Below, piece by piece: positions 46,231-57,168 of a stretch of DNA of 64,000 nucleotides. A program made the position numbers and the translations under genes. The notes beneath the pieces are model-generated. The model did no database searches. It saw only the letters and a program-made list of their open reading frames with translations, and had not been told where the DNA came from. The stretch spans positions 5,495,314 to 5,559,313 of the forward strand of contig CP136068.1 in the NCBI GenBank assembly GCA_032622095.1, read 5' to 3'. Origin of the DNA: Siphonodentalium dalli (taxonomy: Eukaryota; Mollusca; Scaphopoda; Gadilida; Siphonodentaliidae). Each line of letters starts with the position of its first letter. Position 1 is the stretch's first letter.

Positions 46231-46732
46231 TCTCATATATATTTTGAAGACCTCTGTTTGTATGTATGTTTGTCTGTCTGTCATTAATACAAATCTACGA
46301 TTCCCGACCGATCGGAACGAAACTTGGTACGTGTGTGTAGTTTGACCAGGCGGTCGTCGTTGTCGTATTGGCGAGCCCGTGCGACGCCCGTGCAGCGCAT
46401 GCGCAGATGAGATCTCGGAAATGGGTGGAGCTATCGACTTGAAATTTGGTATGTGAATGTATCTTGCCCCGGATACAAATTTTATCGGGTCGCCGAGCCC
46501 GTGCGACGCAAGCTTCGCGCATGCGCAGACCAGATCTCGGAAACGGGTGGAGCTATCGACTTGAAATTTGGTATGCGAATGTATCTTGCCCCGGATACGA
46601 ATTTTATCGGGTCGCTGAGCCCGTGCGACGCCAGCTTCGCGCAAGAGCAGACCAGATCTCGGAAACGGGTAAAGCTATCGACTTGAAATTTGGTATTTGA
46701 ATAGCCCGGACAACGTCGGGCTCATCGGCTAG
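46231..46732 (+). mobile_element. Helitron-like non-autonomous element 1
   Basis: A possible 5' end, A followed by TCTCATATATATTTTGAAGA, starts at 46231. The 3' end is hairpin AGCCCG...CGGGCT (46703-46722), then CTAG (46729-46732) followed by T. The core has three ~122-bp GC-rich tandem units (GAGCCCGTGCGACGC at 46373, 46495, 46617). It encodes no Rep/helicase. Overlapping frames on both strands arise from the repeat. Confidence 0.65.
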
Positions 46733-47504
46733 TCTATTATATATTTCGGAAGATCTGTGTGTGTGTGTGTGAGGGTGTATGTGTGTGTGTCTGTTCGCGA
46801 TGGACTTGAAAATGACAAAGCCGATTTCGATGAAACTTGGTATGTGGGGGTATTTTCGGCCAAAAAGTGGCATAAGCCTATTAATTTGCCTGTGCGACGT
46901 GACCTTGACCTTGAAACCGGGTCATTTCAAGGTCAAACGTCCAAATATCACGGGATTTCGATGAAACTTGGTATGTGGGGGGTACTTTCAGCCGGGGAGT
47001 CTCATAAGCCTATGAATTTGCCCGTACGACGTGACCTTGACATGGGGTCATTTCAAAGTCGAACGCCCGAGTATCGCGGGATTTCGATAAAAATTAGTGT
47101 CTAAAGATACTTTCGTATGGGGAGCATCATAAGCCTATTCATTTGCCTGTGCGATGTGACCTTGAAATCGGGTCAATTCAAGGTCAAATCGCGAATTTTG
47201 ATGGGATTTCGACGAAATTTGATACATATGGTTACTTTTGTCCACTGAGTGTTTTGGACGGGTCAAATCGTGACCCCGACCTGACCTTCAAAATTATCAA
47301 TTCAAAGTTAAATCGGGTAAAACCGGATTGATTTCGATGGGTACATTTGTCGGGAACGAAATTTGATACATAATGTTACTTTTGTCCACTGGGTGTTTTG
47401 GACGGGTACTTTTGTCGACCTTGACCTTCAAAATGGACAATTCAAGGTCAAATCTCAAAATTCGCCGAAAAGCAGAGGGGAAACAGCCCGGGTCCACCTG
47501 CTAG
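46733..47504 (+). mobile_element. Helitron-like non-autonomous element 2, head-to-tail with 1
   Basis: It starts with TCTATTATATATTTCGGAAG directly after CTAG of element 1 and ends with AGCCCGGGTCCACCTGCTAG followed by T (47504). The core has a GT microsatellite and about four ~127-bp units (GATTTCGATGAAACTTGGTA at 46823, 46954 and relatives at 47080, 47205). Units carry repeated TCAAGGTCA/TGACCTTGA. No Rep/helicase is encoded. Confidence 0.65.
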
Positions 47505-47639
47505 TATTAAATATAAGCAACAACTGTTCAATTTTCACGTTGAATTCCCGTTTAGTCGATTAATGCAAAACTCTTCAATTCTGCTCTCCGTTCTGAGTGA
47601 CCGATATGGCAAACAGATTACTCTACCTATATGAAAACT
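47505..47639. other. Short AT-rich spacer
   Basis: No gene or repeat recognised. Confidence 0.4.
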
Positions 47640-48160
47640 AAATTTTTGCCACATTCTGGTTAGAATTACACGGACTATTATAATTGTTTTCACCATAAAT
47701 ATGCTATATCATGTCACTTCGTTTGTTAAAACCACCATAATATAAGTCATATGTGCATTTTTGTATTTCAGGTGTGACCCCAGCAAGTTACCAATCGTGT
47801 AAGTAAGAAATTTATGGAATTATTCCTGTCAGATCCACACTAACAATAACTATTATTATTGTTTTCACTATAAAAATGCTACTTGGTGTAGTTTAGTTTG
47901 TTTAAAACTACCATAATAGCAGTCATATGTGCATTTGTAGATTGCAAGGTGTCCCTAGCAACCATCACCCCCTTTTTAAGTAAGCAAAATGGTAATTTGT
48001 CCGTCAGGTCAACAGTAACAACAATTTATAATTGTTTTCAACATAAAAATGCTTAAAACTCACAAAATATCAGTAACATGTTCAGTTCTTCGATGTCTGG
48101 TAGTTGCCTAGCATGCAACCATTGCTAAGTAAGGACATGCCGCGAATGTCGCCACATATG
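47640..48160 (+). repeat. Diverged tandem repeat, ~180 bp x 3
   Basis: TATAATTGTTTTCACCATAA or variants, ACCATAATATAAGTCATATG and a GTAAGTAAG-like motif recur near 47680, 47860 and 48030 in the same order. Confidence 0.65.
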
Positions 48161-48649
48161 AATATTAGTAGTAGCATATAAGGAACATATGTGCCAAGTT
48201 TCATGTTTTGTCGCCTTTTTCACAACTTTAGTGTTTTTCTACACCAAGGGCTTGGGCTAGAAGAAGAGCAAAACGTCACTTAATCGATGAGAACCAGTTT
48301 AGGGATAGGGTTATGTTTTGTATTGACCACTTACCATAGCCATAGTGGCTAATACCATATATTATAGTGAGGGAGTGATGTTTGTGCAGTTTTTAAAACA
48401 AATTACTCCCATCTATGTTTTGAGAAGCCTGAGAAATCCAACATCGAATACGACAGTTTGCCTGAAAAAAATCGCAATTGTTTTGGGTCGTTATATAATT
48501 TCATATCTGCAAAACTCATTCAAAGACAGCCGTTAAATTAGTGTCTCTGGATCGAGAATTGTGTACTGAGTATATTGAGTGCCTTTTGTACGTTTCGGGT
48601 AAAAAAATTGTTGCAGCATCTAATTATTTCCATGATTGTAAAATATAAA
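48161..48649. other. AT-rich sequence, no gene seen
   Basis: No coding or repeat signal beyond short frames. Confidence 0.4.
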
Positions 48650-50335
48650 CGAGAGGCCGATCACGATCGGCAGATGTTTAACCCATATCTTGGTGATTAG
48701 CTATTTTTATAAATTTTATAAATCATTACACCAACATTTTCATGAGTGCAAAAGTTTCAACAATTCACATTTTATATAGTGATTGTGTGAAAAATATTTA
48801 GTTATCACATTGTGTCAACAGGATTGGTGGAGGATGTTAATATTTTGAAACAAATAAACCAAATGACCCTCACTATGCAGGATAGGGTGTGTTATCGTCA
48901 ACTATGCCAAGAACAAAAAACATAATCAATGGAAATATTTGAGTTATGAAATCGGATAGAATGAATGGGGTTAATCTTACCCAAACTAATGAACTGATAA
49001 ACACAAAGTAGTCTATAAAAAGCATGTCATTGGATTTAGAAACCCATACAATAAGTCAGTCTCAAGAATACCAGCAACATTAATATTATCCTGGAGCCCA
49101 AATGCAATTGAGGGAATTTCAAAATAAGACATTTCCTCTAATAATGAATATTCAATTGGTGATTTATTGAAACCCTTACTAAACCTGGATCAATGTGAAA
49201 GGGATAATATTATATCTGTCTATCGCATAATATGTGTCTATGGAATGGTTTAATTTTAATCCCAAATCCATGCAAATCAAAAGTGGATCACCATCAACCT
49301 GGACATAAAATGGGAGAATGATCAAATGAAAAGCATCAAAAACATATGATGTGTGGAGAGGGTTAATCATTTTCAAAGACATCATATCATGGAACTAAGG
49401 AATGTGTGGATTAATTTTTGTCTAAGATAAGACAACAGTGTCAATAAACAACAATGTCTGTAAAACATCCCTGTAGAAAAAGTAACAAAGGACTATTCAA
49501 ATTTATTATTTTAGAATAGGTGTCGTATAGTGTCTGCATTAACTAATGTAATGAACCTGTTTCAACAAAGGGGTTAACTTAATATTGCACAGAAAACAGA
49601 ACTCCACCAGAGTCATCAATCACAGTTTGACATATGAATGATAAACATGTCCTGCCAGCCAGTGGTACCACTATCAGGCTTTATAGCATGTAGTATCTAA
49701 TGTCCATAGTGATAATTAACTCATTTCAATAACACACGTGGTCTATGGGATATGTTCTCTTCAAATTCCCAGCAGTAATTACTTGAATTATAAAGGATCA
49801 TAACTCTTTTAAAATATATTGGATCAAACCCATATTAAAACTTGATCTGTATTTAGGGGTGATAAATTCATATACCAAATTTGGTGTTGATCAGATGATA
49901 AATGTTTTGAGTCATAGCAGCTTGAGTGAATTCTAAGTAAACATAAGAGTGAAAAGGGTTAATTAAACAATACCAAGAACGTGCTAAGAAAAACCTAGGT
50001 AAGAAATATGAGGCAGATCAGAATAAATATGTTCAACTTATTGCATTGGATAGCATGTGTGTAAAGGGTTAATTATTTTTCTAAACTGATCAACTAATCA
50101 AATACCAAAAACTATACAGGTGAGGGGTGTGTCATCATAAACCTACATATCAAATATGAACACAATCAGACAATAAATACTTTGGTTTATATAGCATCGG
50201 ATTTTTTTCTTCGAAAAAAAGGTCATAACTCCTTTAAAATAAATCGGATCAAATCCATATTCGAACCTTGATCTGTATTTTAGGCTGTGAAACTCACATA
50301 CGATATTTAGTTCCGATCAGATAACCGAGAGGCCG
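48650..50335 (+). mobile_element. Family-B element (B3)
   Basis: It starts CGAGAGGCCGATCACGATCG and then ATGTTTAACCCAT (48674-48686). The core consists of diverged units with AAGGGTTAATTA, GATCAAACCCATAT and CAAATTTGGTGTTGATCAGA. No 3' hairpin tail is present; it runs into the next family-B start at 50336. Confidence 0.6.
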
Positions 50336-52204
50336 ATCATGATCGGCAGATGTTTAACCCATACCAGAGTGATAACGATTAGCTATAACTGATAATTTAT
50401 CAAAGATATGATCACAGGTATCCATATATCAGCACCATCTTGAATTCAATAGCTCAAATAATTTGTCTTAAGAAGGGGTTAAAGTATTTGTGGTTGCGGA
50501 CGGGGGTGTTTTAAATCTGATAACTCGATCCTTATTCACCCAAGGACCTCTCTATGTGAGATCCAATGGTTTAGTTATTTCTGAGGATATGTTTATAAGT
50601 TGAAGTTAGCTCATTGGAAGCAAAACTATTACATATCTATTTCTGCCACTTTTGACCTAACAGCTATTCAAATCTCATTCACTTCTAAAGAAAAATTATA
50701 ATTATTTGATAAGCCAGACTGCTTAGAACAACATGTGGGATTCCATCTCATATTTAATTTTAACTTTAATGATCCCCCCCCCCCACATTCTTCCCAGTTG
50801 TTATTTGTTTATCAAACATGTCAAAATGCATGTAGTTTATACAATACAAAAGTGTTATCTATATAATGTTATACAGCCATTATATGGTGCGGATGCTGGC
50901 CACTATGACCCCTAATTCGAAGATTACCATAGTTAATATAAAGGAAAGTATTAGTAGCACTAAATCAAATGGTTTCAAGACATAACAATATTTTACAAGT
51001 AGTTTGCAGACTAAAACACATAACCTTCACTGTTAATCTTTTAAGCACTCTATGGTCCCCAAAATTCAGTCAACCATGACAATATGAACAGATGGGAAAA
51101 TAAGGTTCCTGGCAATATTAACAACATCTGCCATATTGATTTTAAAAATAATGCATCACCTATAATCTGTAAGCATATTCAATTAGTGTCTTATTGAGTG
51201 TTCATTAACTAATTAACCTGATTCAACAAGAGGGTTCATTTAATATGTTTCTGCATAATTCAAACAATAATGTACATTTATCTGCTTGTAACCAATTGCA
51301 TATAAAGATTACATTGGCTATTAGCCATTGTTTTAATGTAATATCGAAAGAATGTGTCTGAAGGGTTAATATATTTTTCAAAAATCAATTATTCAATCGA
51401 GACCACAATCCATAAGTGAATAGTGTGAAGATAACCCAAGATAAGACATATGAGGAAGAGCCCATGTGCATTATAGCATGAGTCAGTTGGAAACTTGGAA
51501 AGGGTTAATTATTTTCTAAGCATATCAATGGAATATAGAAGACAATTATGTAGGTCAGGGGTCCATTATCAGACAGCCTGTAATGAAATTTCAAAATAGG
51601 ATAAACAAGAGTCTCATGTCATTTATCAAATTTGACAATTGGCCAGCCATCAGTACTGCTTATCTTGGTATCCATCTAACCCTGGCCATAGCTCTATAGC
51701 AGCTATATATATAGCTCTATATGTCATTACTCATTTCATTTCATGTGCTATTTTCTGTCTCAGCAAAAGGGAATGTTACCATTATATTTCTAATAGAGTT
51801 GTCCACCACTCCACCATATAGTTTTAACCAGTGTATTACATATATTTACATACTAAGTGTTGTCATCACTAAATCCAGCATTCTGATTGGTCAGCGCCCA
51901 CGTGGCTAGTTGCAGTTATTTCTCGGTGAATGGCAATGGGAAAAATGTGTCTTTACAGACCAAAATTGGGAATTTTCCATGTTTAGAAAAATTCAATTAA
52001 TCACTGTTACACACAAGTAAATAGTACTAATACCGTAATTTTCGGTGTATAACGCTACTTAAACACAGGTAACTCAAAGATGGAGTAAAATCCCAGCCCA
52101 TTGGGGTCCATTTCTCAGCCTCAGGTAAGTTGAAAATTCACAGATAACAACGGAAGGATTCAAGCCATCCACCAAACTTCAACGGAAAAACGGTAATAAT
52201 AGTG

Positions 52205-52205
<1 letters not shown>

Positions 52206-52236
<31 letters not shown>
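52206..52236 (+). repeat. Poly-G tract, 31 bp
   Basis: An uninterrupted G31 run. The proline-rich minus-strand frame across it is an artefact of this run. Confidence 0.95.
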
Positions 52237-52237
<1 letters not shown>

Positions 52238-52329
52238 TTCCAGCAAATGTTTATAAAATTAACAGTGAGGACAGCTGGTAAGGACGTGAAATTTTTATAT
52301 TTTATACATAACTCGGCAAGCTTTTTCTT

Positions 52330-52579
52330 GTGTATTCCGGTAACCACATGGTGCGTCCCCCCTAATAATGAGATAATCCTGCTGAAAACGTGCGCAAACG
52401 TCATGGATACACGGCTTAATCGTAAACCGATGAGTCCACTTTTAACAGAATGCGGGGGGATGTGTATTCTGGAAGAACATGGTGCGTCCCCCTGATGAGA
52501 TAATCCTAGCAACCACGTGCGCGAAAGTAATATATACTGGCTTACAAGTCGGATGCGGCCACTTTCAAATAAATGCGGG
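52330..52579 (+). repeat. Tandem repeat, ~131 bp x 2
   Basis: TGTGTATTCCGG and TGTGTATTCTGG open two units. Each is followed by CATGGTGCGTCCCCC, GAGATAATCCT and AATGCGGGG. Confidence 0.8.
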
Positions 52580-53107
52580 GAGGTAAACACCTGGCTCGCC
52601 CTGCTATGTTTATTTGTGGGAATTCCTCTCAAGCGAGTGACGTATTTACTATAATAACTGTCAAACTTTGATAATTATTCAATAAACCCGATGATATTAT
52701 ATACCTGCCTGCAATTGGGAATTTGGTGGTTGAAAATTGGGAATAAAGGTGCCTTTTTCCCATTGGGAATGGGGCCGTTTACCGGACCCTGAGGACACCT
52801 AAAAAAATCCCTGGGTCATAACTTGTATGTAAAACCCTTTGGGTTTTACACAAGTTATGTCCACTTACCTCACGGTTACATCTCCATAAAAACAGTCCAC
52901 ATGACAGTTAATCCTTATGTAACTACATTATCAGTTACTTGAATTATAAAGGGCCATAACTCTGTTAAAATATATCGGATCAAACCCAAATTTGAACTTG
53001 ATATGTAATTTGGGGTGAGGACCACATGTACCAAATTTGGTGTTGATCAGATAAAAAATGTTATAGTCATAGCAGCTTGCGTGAGTTCTAAGTAAACATA
53101 AGAATAA

Positions 53108-53140
53108 CGAGAGGCCGATCGTTCGGCAGATGTTTAACCC
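53108..53140 (+). mobile_element. Family-B 5' end cut by the gap (B5)
   Basis: CGAGAGGCCGATCGTTCGGC followed by ATGTTTAACCC runs into the N block. The palindrome has lost part of its centre compared with other copies. Confidence 0.6.
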
Positions 53141-53240
53141 NNNNNNNNNNNNNNNNNNNNNNNNNNNNNNNNNNNNNNNNNNNNNNNNNNNNNNNNNNNN
53201 NNNNNNNNNNNNNNNNNNNNNNNNNNNNNNNNNNNNNNNN
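53141..53240. other. Assembly gap (100 N)
   Basis: Exactly 100 N, the usual convention for a gap of unknown length. Frames reported across it are meaningless. Confidence 1.
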
Positions 53241-53929
53241 TGATGGGAGACTGGCATACATAACAGAATGCATTGGTACAGAGTTTTCACAAAATTTCAG
53301 GAAGCTCCAGTCATGGAAGGGTTCGATGATAGAAGCGTTTCCATACAGGTGTCTTTGACTCATGCATGTATCTATCATTTTATACCCCGGCAACTATATA
53401 AAATGTGGCTTATTTTTTAATTTATATTTTTACTCGTTTTAATGACATCCATACATATTGCGCGTTTAGGTCTGCAGTTGTTTGGTAAATTCCGCCATTT
53501 TCAATGATGATGTGCTACGGCATCTTCCCTCCCCTGGGGGGAGATAAACTGGGGTAACCCCCAGACCTTTCCATGAGGAAAACACAGCAAGAGCAGTTAT
53601 TGGCTCCCGCAACGCAGAAGACGGGTGCAAATACGGCACCCACACTAAAACTGCAAAAGGCGTCTTTGCTCAAACAAAAAGTTACAGTAGACTAGACTAT
53701 GTCTAGTTACACTGCAATAGGCCATAGTCAACAGAGATGGTAAAGATGTAAATAAACCTTAAAATAGTTAAATAAAATAGTTCAATATTGAAACAACAAT
53801 TACAGTCGCCATTAGAATTTTGTGAAGAGGGATGGGGTGCGAATTTTAAGCACCTGTGAATTGAAAAGTACAATTGCTACGTGTGCGAGAGCAATCACTA
53901 CCACAGCATCTCATGGCCAGTTAAGTCAG
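53241..53929. other. Unique sequence, no gene seen
   Basis: Contains CTCCCCTGGGGGGAG near 53531. No gene recognised. Confidence 0.4.
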
Positions 53930-55140
53930 TCTCATTTTATCTTTCAATATGAATATGCGACTAAGTAAAAACTATCAATGGCATCAAGGAAGCATGTTTT
54001 TTTCTGTGAAAGAGTCAATATTTAAAGTTTGGAGAATTTTCAATGAAAATTACCTTGTTTATCTTCCCCTCCCGCCTGAAATTTACCTCAACAGTTAGTC
54101 TAATTTTATCATTCATATGACTATGCGACTAAAAAAACTATTGTTGGCGACAAGGAAGCATGTATATTCTATTAAAGAGGTGCAGAGAATTTTCATTGAA
54201 AATTACTTAGTTGATCTCCCCCCTCCACCCTCATGAATTTTTCTTACCTTAACATGTAGTGGCAGGTTTTTCTTCGGAAAAACCCATGTTTTTCTTCGGA
54301 AGAGGTAGATCATGCCATGACTCTTTACTCTGTCTAATGCCCGTAGAGATCATATTCCACTAATACGAAACCTTTGAACTTTTTGAAGTTTTGACAGGGG
54401 ATATTATAAAGTCTAACAATAACGCGGGGAATATATTTCTCAGCTATTATCTGTTCCTTAATAATGTACAAGTTTCACAATGGGTGAATGTCCCAACTCA
54501 AAATTGCATGTTTTTCTATGACCTTTGTGACCCGATATCACAATAAACATTGAATTATTTACCCAGTAGAAATGCTATAATTGTCAGCAAAGCAAAGAAA
54601 AATCTCTCAAAAAATCCGCTTTCAAACATGAAATTTCGAGTTGGGACCATCACCTACAGTAAAGTGCATTAGTAAGGAACAGATAATAATTAAGAAATAT
54701 ATTCCCTGTATTATTTTTTCGACTTTATAAGGTTCCATGTCAAAACTTCAAAAAGTTCCAAGGTTTCGTACTGGTGGAATATGATCTCTACGGGTGTTAG
54801 CCAGAGTAGAGATTCATGGCATGATCTATGGCAGAAGCTACATGTAGGTAATTTTTAATGAAAATAAGATATTGTATTAAAAAAAAATTCAGGGGGTTGG
54901 GGTTGGCAAGACTTCTATTATTGGCCTTTTTACAGAAAATACATGTTCCTTGTTGCCAATGAGGGGGGGATAGGGGATAAACTAGGAAATTTTCAATGAA
55001 AATTCTCCAAACTATAATTATTGCCTCTTTCACTGAAAATACATTGCCTATTTCACAGAATATACATGCTTCCTTGTTGCCAATGATACTTTTTCTTAGT
55101 CGCAAAGTCATATTGAATGATAAAATGAGACTAACTGGCT
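53930..55140. mobile_element. Large imperfect palindrome (foldback-type element)
   Basis: The arms are inverted copies around a centre near 54565. For example, AGATCATGCCATGACTCTTT (54305) pairs with ATGGCATGATCT (about 54825), GTAGAGATCATATTCCACTA (54345) with TGGAATATGATCTCTACGGG (54775), and TGTCCCAACTCAAAATT (54490) with its inverse near 54640. TATGCGACTAAG near 53955 pairs with CTTAGTCGCA near 55095. There is no ORF. The spacer is only about 120-200 bp. Family and ends are unknown. Confidence 0.65.
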
Positions 55141-55172
55141 GTTGGATGTTGAGGCAAAAACAAATTCAGATT

Positions 55173-55185
55173 GGGGGGGGGGGGG
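55173..55185 (+). repeat. Poly-G tract, 13 bp
   Basis: A G13 run inside ATT(G)13CTGG. Related GGGGG stretches recur at the same place in neighbouring repeats near 54885, 55340 and 56370. Confidence 0.9.
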
Positions 55186-55544
55186 CTGGATGGAACCCAA
55201 AATAAAATTTGCCTCCTTGACAAAGAACACTTGCTTTCTTGTCACCAATGATAGGTTTTTTCTTAGTCGCATAGTCATATTGAATGATAAAATTAGTCTA
55301 TCTGCCCATTAGTTGTTGAGGTATTAAAGAACAAATTCAGACGGGGGTTGTGGGGAGGATGCGCAGGCGGGAGATAAACTTTTACAACAGTATAGAACAA
55401 AAACACTGGAAGCAAAGCAATTTTCGGTCTAGATCTGTTTTAGACGGTGATTGTGTATCGCTTCACCGTGCAGTCATTTTCAATAAAAATACATGAATAA
55501 TTAAAAAACCCTGAATTCAACAGATGCCTATGAGTAACCACAGA

Positions 55545-55655
55545 AAATTCAGCTTTATAATTTCTTCATTCAGTGTTTATTTTTTCCTGATTATGTTGTT
55601 TGATATGCAAGAGCCTTTTGAATAAATAAACACTGAATGAAGAAACTCTAAACTC
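55545..55655. mobile_element. Hairpin MITE, copy 1
   Basis: TTCTTCATTCAGTGTTTATT and its inverse AATAAACACTGAATGAAGAA form ~30-bp arms around a short loop. A second copy is at 56535-56655. Confidence 0.7.
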
Positions 55656-55765
55656 TATGTTATTGTCAAGTTTGTACGCTGTGTTATGTAAACAAAATCC
55701 AGGTTCTGTAACATTTTTGGCTTTTTGTTTACATAAGAAAAGTATATGAACTTGACCATAACATA
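55656..55765. mobile_element. Palindromic MITE with TGTTTACATAA arms, copy 1
   Basis: The arms run TATGTTATTGTCAAGTT inward to TTATGTAAACAAAA and their inverse. The loop holds GGTTCTGTAACATTTTTGGC. It is adjacent to the hairpin MITE without a spacer. Confidence 0.7.
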
Positions 55766-56074
55766 CTAAATATGATCAGTTATGAGAAAAAAATTTGTCA
55801 ATATTTTAATTATTCTTTTTTGTTATTAGAGCGGGCTGTAAAAGGCAATAATTGAAGGGCCGAGAATTTTGATTGAAAATTACCAAAATTACCAAGTTCG
55901 TTATACCCCCCCCATGAATATTTCTTACGTTGACATGTAGGCGTGGCAGTTATCATTCAGTAAGACTTAGAAAAAAATATCATTGGTGAGAAGGAAACAT
56001 GTATTTTCTTCAGCAGAGACATTACAGTTCAGAATTTTGTGTGCGGAAAATTTGCTTAGTGTATCTAGCCTGAA

Positions 56075-56131
56075 CCCCCCCCCCCCCCCCCCCCCCCCCC
56101 CCACCCCCCCCCCCCCCCCCCCCCCCCCCCC
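56075..56131 (+). repeat. Poly-C tract, 57 bp with one A
   Basis: An uninterrupted C run apart from A at 56103. The proline-rich frame at 55983-56195 is caused by it. Confidence 0.95.
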
Positions 56132-56534
56132 GGGTCTCAATTTTGATTTATATCAACATATAATGGCAAGAGATAAGCTAGGTAATTTTCTATGAAAATT
56201 CTCTGAACTTCAATTATTGCCTATTCCTAATTCTGAACTGTAATGCCCCCTGCCAAAGAAAAAACATGCTTCCTTGCCAGCAATGATAGAACTAAGTCAT
56301 ATAGTCATATTGAATGATAAAAATTAAACAAACTGGCCACAGCATTTAAAGTAAGACAAATTCAGGCAGGTGGGGGGATAACCTAGGTTATCTTCCCCAC
56401 TGGGGGAGGAGGGGGGAAATGTGCAGATCGGGAGAGATAAACTCTGTTACAATGGTACAGAATGAAGATGCTGGAAGCAAGCAAAGCAATTTTCGGTCTA
56501 GTTCTGTTTTAGACTGTGATTGTATATCGCTTCA

Positions 56535-56655
56535 CAGAAAATGCAGCTTTAGAGTTTCTTCATTCCGTGTTTTTTTCTTCCTGATTTAATATGTTGTTTG
56601 ATAAGCAACAGGATTTGAAAAAAATAACTACTGAATGAAGGAAACTCTAAAGTAG
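56535..56655. mobile_element. Hairpin MITE, copy 2
   Basis: AGAGTTTCTTCATTCCGTGT and its inverse ACTGAATGAAGGAAACTCT form the arms. The internal ATGTTGTTTGATAAGCAA matches copy 1. Confidence 0.65.
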
Positions 56656-57053
56656 CATTCAGAAGAGAACGTTGTGTTGAAATTGGATAAATAGACAATA
56701 ATACCAAGGTGTTCAGACAGATGTAATGCCTCTGTTAACACACACACAACAGATTCTATTTTCAATGCAACAAACCATAACACATACATATATGGCACGA
56801 GTCACGACGTTTCTTGTTTTCAATCGATAAACATGGCGCCTGTCTTCGAAGCGAAGGGAAATCAACTTGTATTTATGTCAATAAAGTGTTAGATGTTTGG
56901 ATTTGACATTATCATACAATTAATTTATTACAGATATATTGATATGGAATTTTTCCAAAAGTGACTGTCAAACTTATTAGCTGCAATAATATTATTATGG
57001 CATGGATGTCCTTTTCGGAGGGTAGTCACATCTGTTAGAACTGACATAAATAG

Positions 57054-57168
57054 TATGTTACATGTACTGTCAAGTTTGTAAGCTGTGTTATGTAAACAAA
57101 AACTAGGTTCGGTAACATTTTTGGCTTTTGTTTACATAAAAAAAGTGTATGAACTTGACGATAACATT
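57054..57168. mobile_element. Palindromic MITE with TGTTTACATAA arms, copy 2
   Basis: Starts TATGTTACATGTACTGTCAA, with arms AGCTGTGTTATGTAAACAAA and TTTTGTTTACATAAAA and loop GGTTCGGTAACATTTTTGGC. The right flank (TTATGATTGGTATAAGAACA) is shared with copy 3, so the true element may be longer. Confidence 0.7.

Larger units (their letters stand above)
50336..53107 (+). mobile_element. Family-B element and interrupting sequence (B4)
   Basis: It starts CGAGAGGCCGATCATGATCG and ATGTTTAACCCAT. Recurring GGGTTAAT-type units are seen to about 51620, and family-B text (GGCCATAACTCTGTTAAAAT, ACCAAATTTGGTGTTGATCA) returns at 52949-53100. Between about 51900 and 52850 lies other material: ACCGTAATTTTCGGTGTATA (52031), a poly-G tract and a tandem repeat. 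I read this as an insertion inside B4, without fixed ends. Confidence 0.45.
55060..56450 (+). repeat. Dispersed/tandem copies of one ~1-kb sequence
   Basis: CTTGTTGCCAATGATA with CTTAGTCGCA(A/T)AGTCATA and TTGAATGATAAAAT recurs near 55070, 55230 and 56265. AGCAAAGCAATTTTCGGTCT with TGTTTTAGAC recurs near 55413 and 56487. Each copy is followed by a CACTGAATGAAGAAA hairpin. Confidence 0.6.

Noticed and set aside
46228-46700. Overlapping frames on both strands (for example REAGVARAQRPDKIRIRG)
   Set aside because: They follow the 122-bp Helitron tandem units; GC-rich repeats leave several frames open.
52138-52632. 164-codon minus frame with a proline run
   Set aside because: It spans the poly-G tract and the 131-bp tandem repeat, with no domain.
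52931-53393. Minus frames crossing 53141-53240
   Set aside because: They include the assembly gap, so the residues are undefined.
55983-56195. Proline-rich plus frame
   Set aside because: Produced by the 57-bp poly-C tract.
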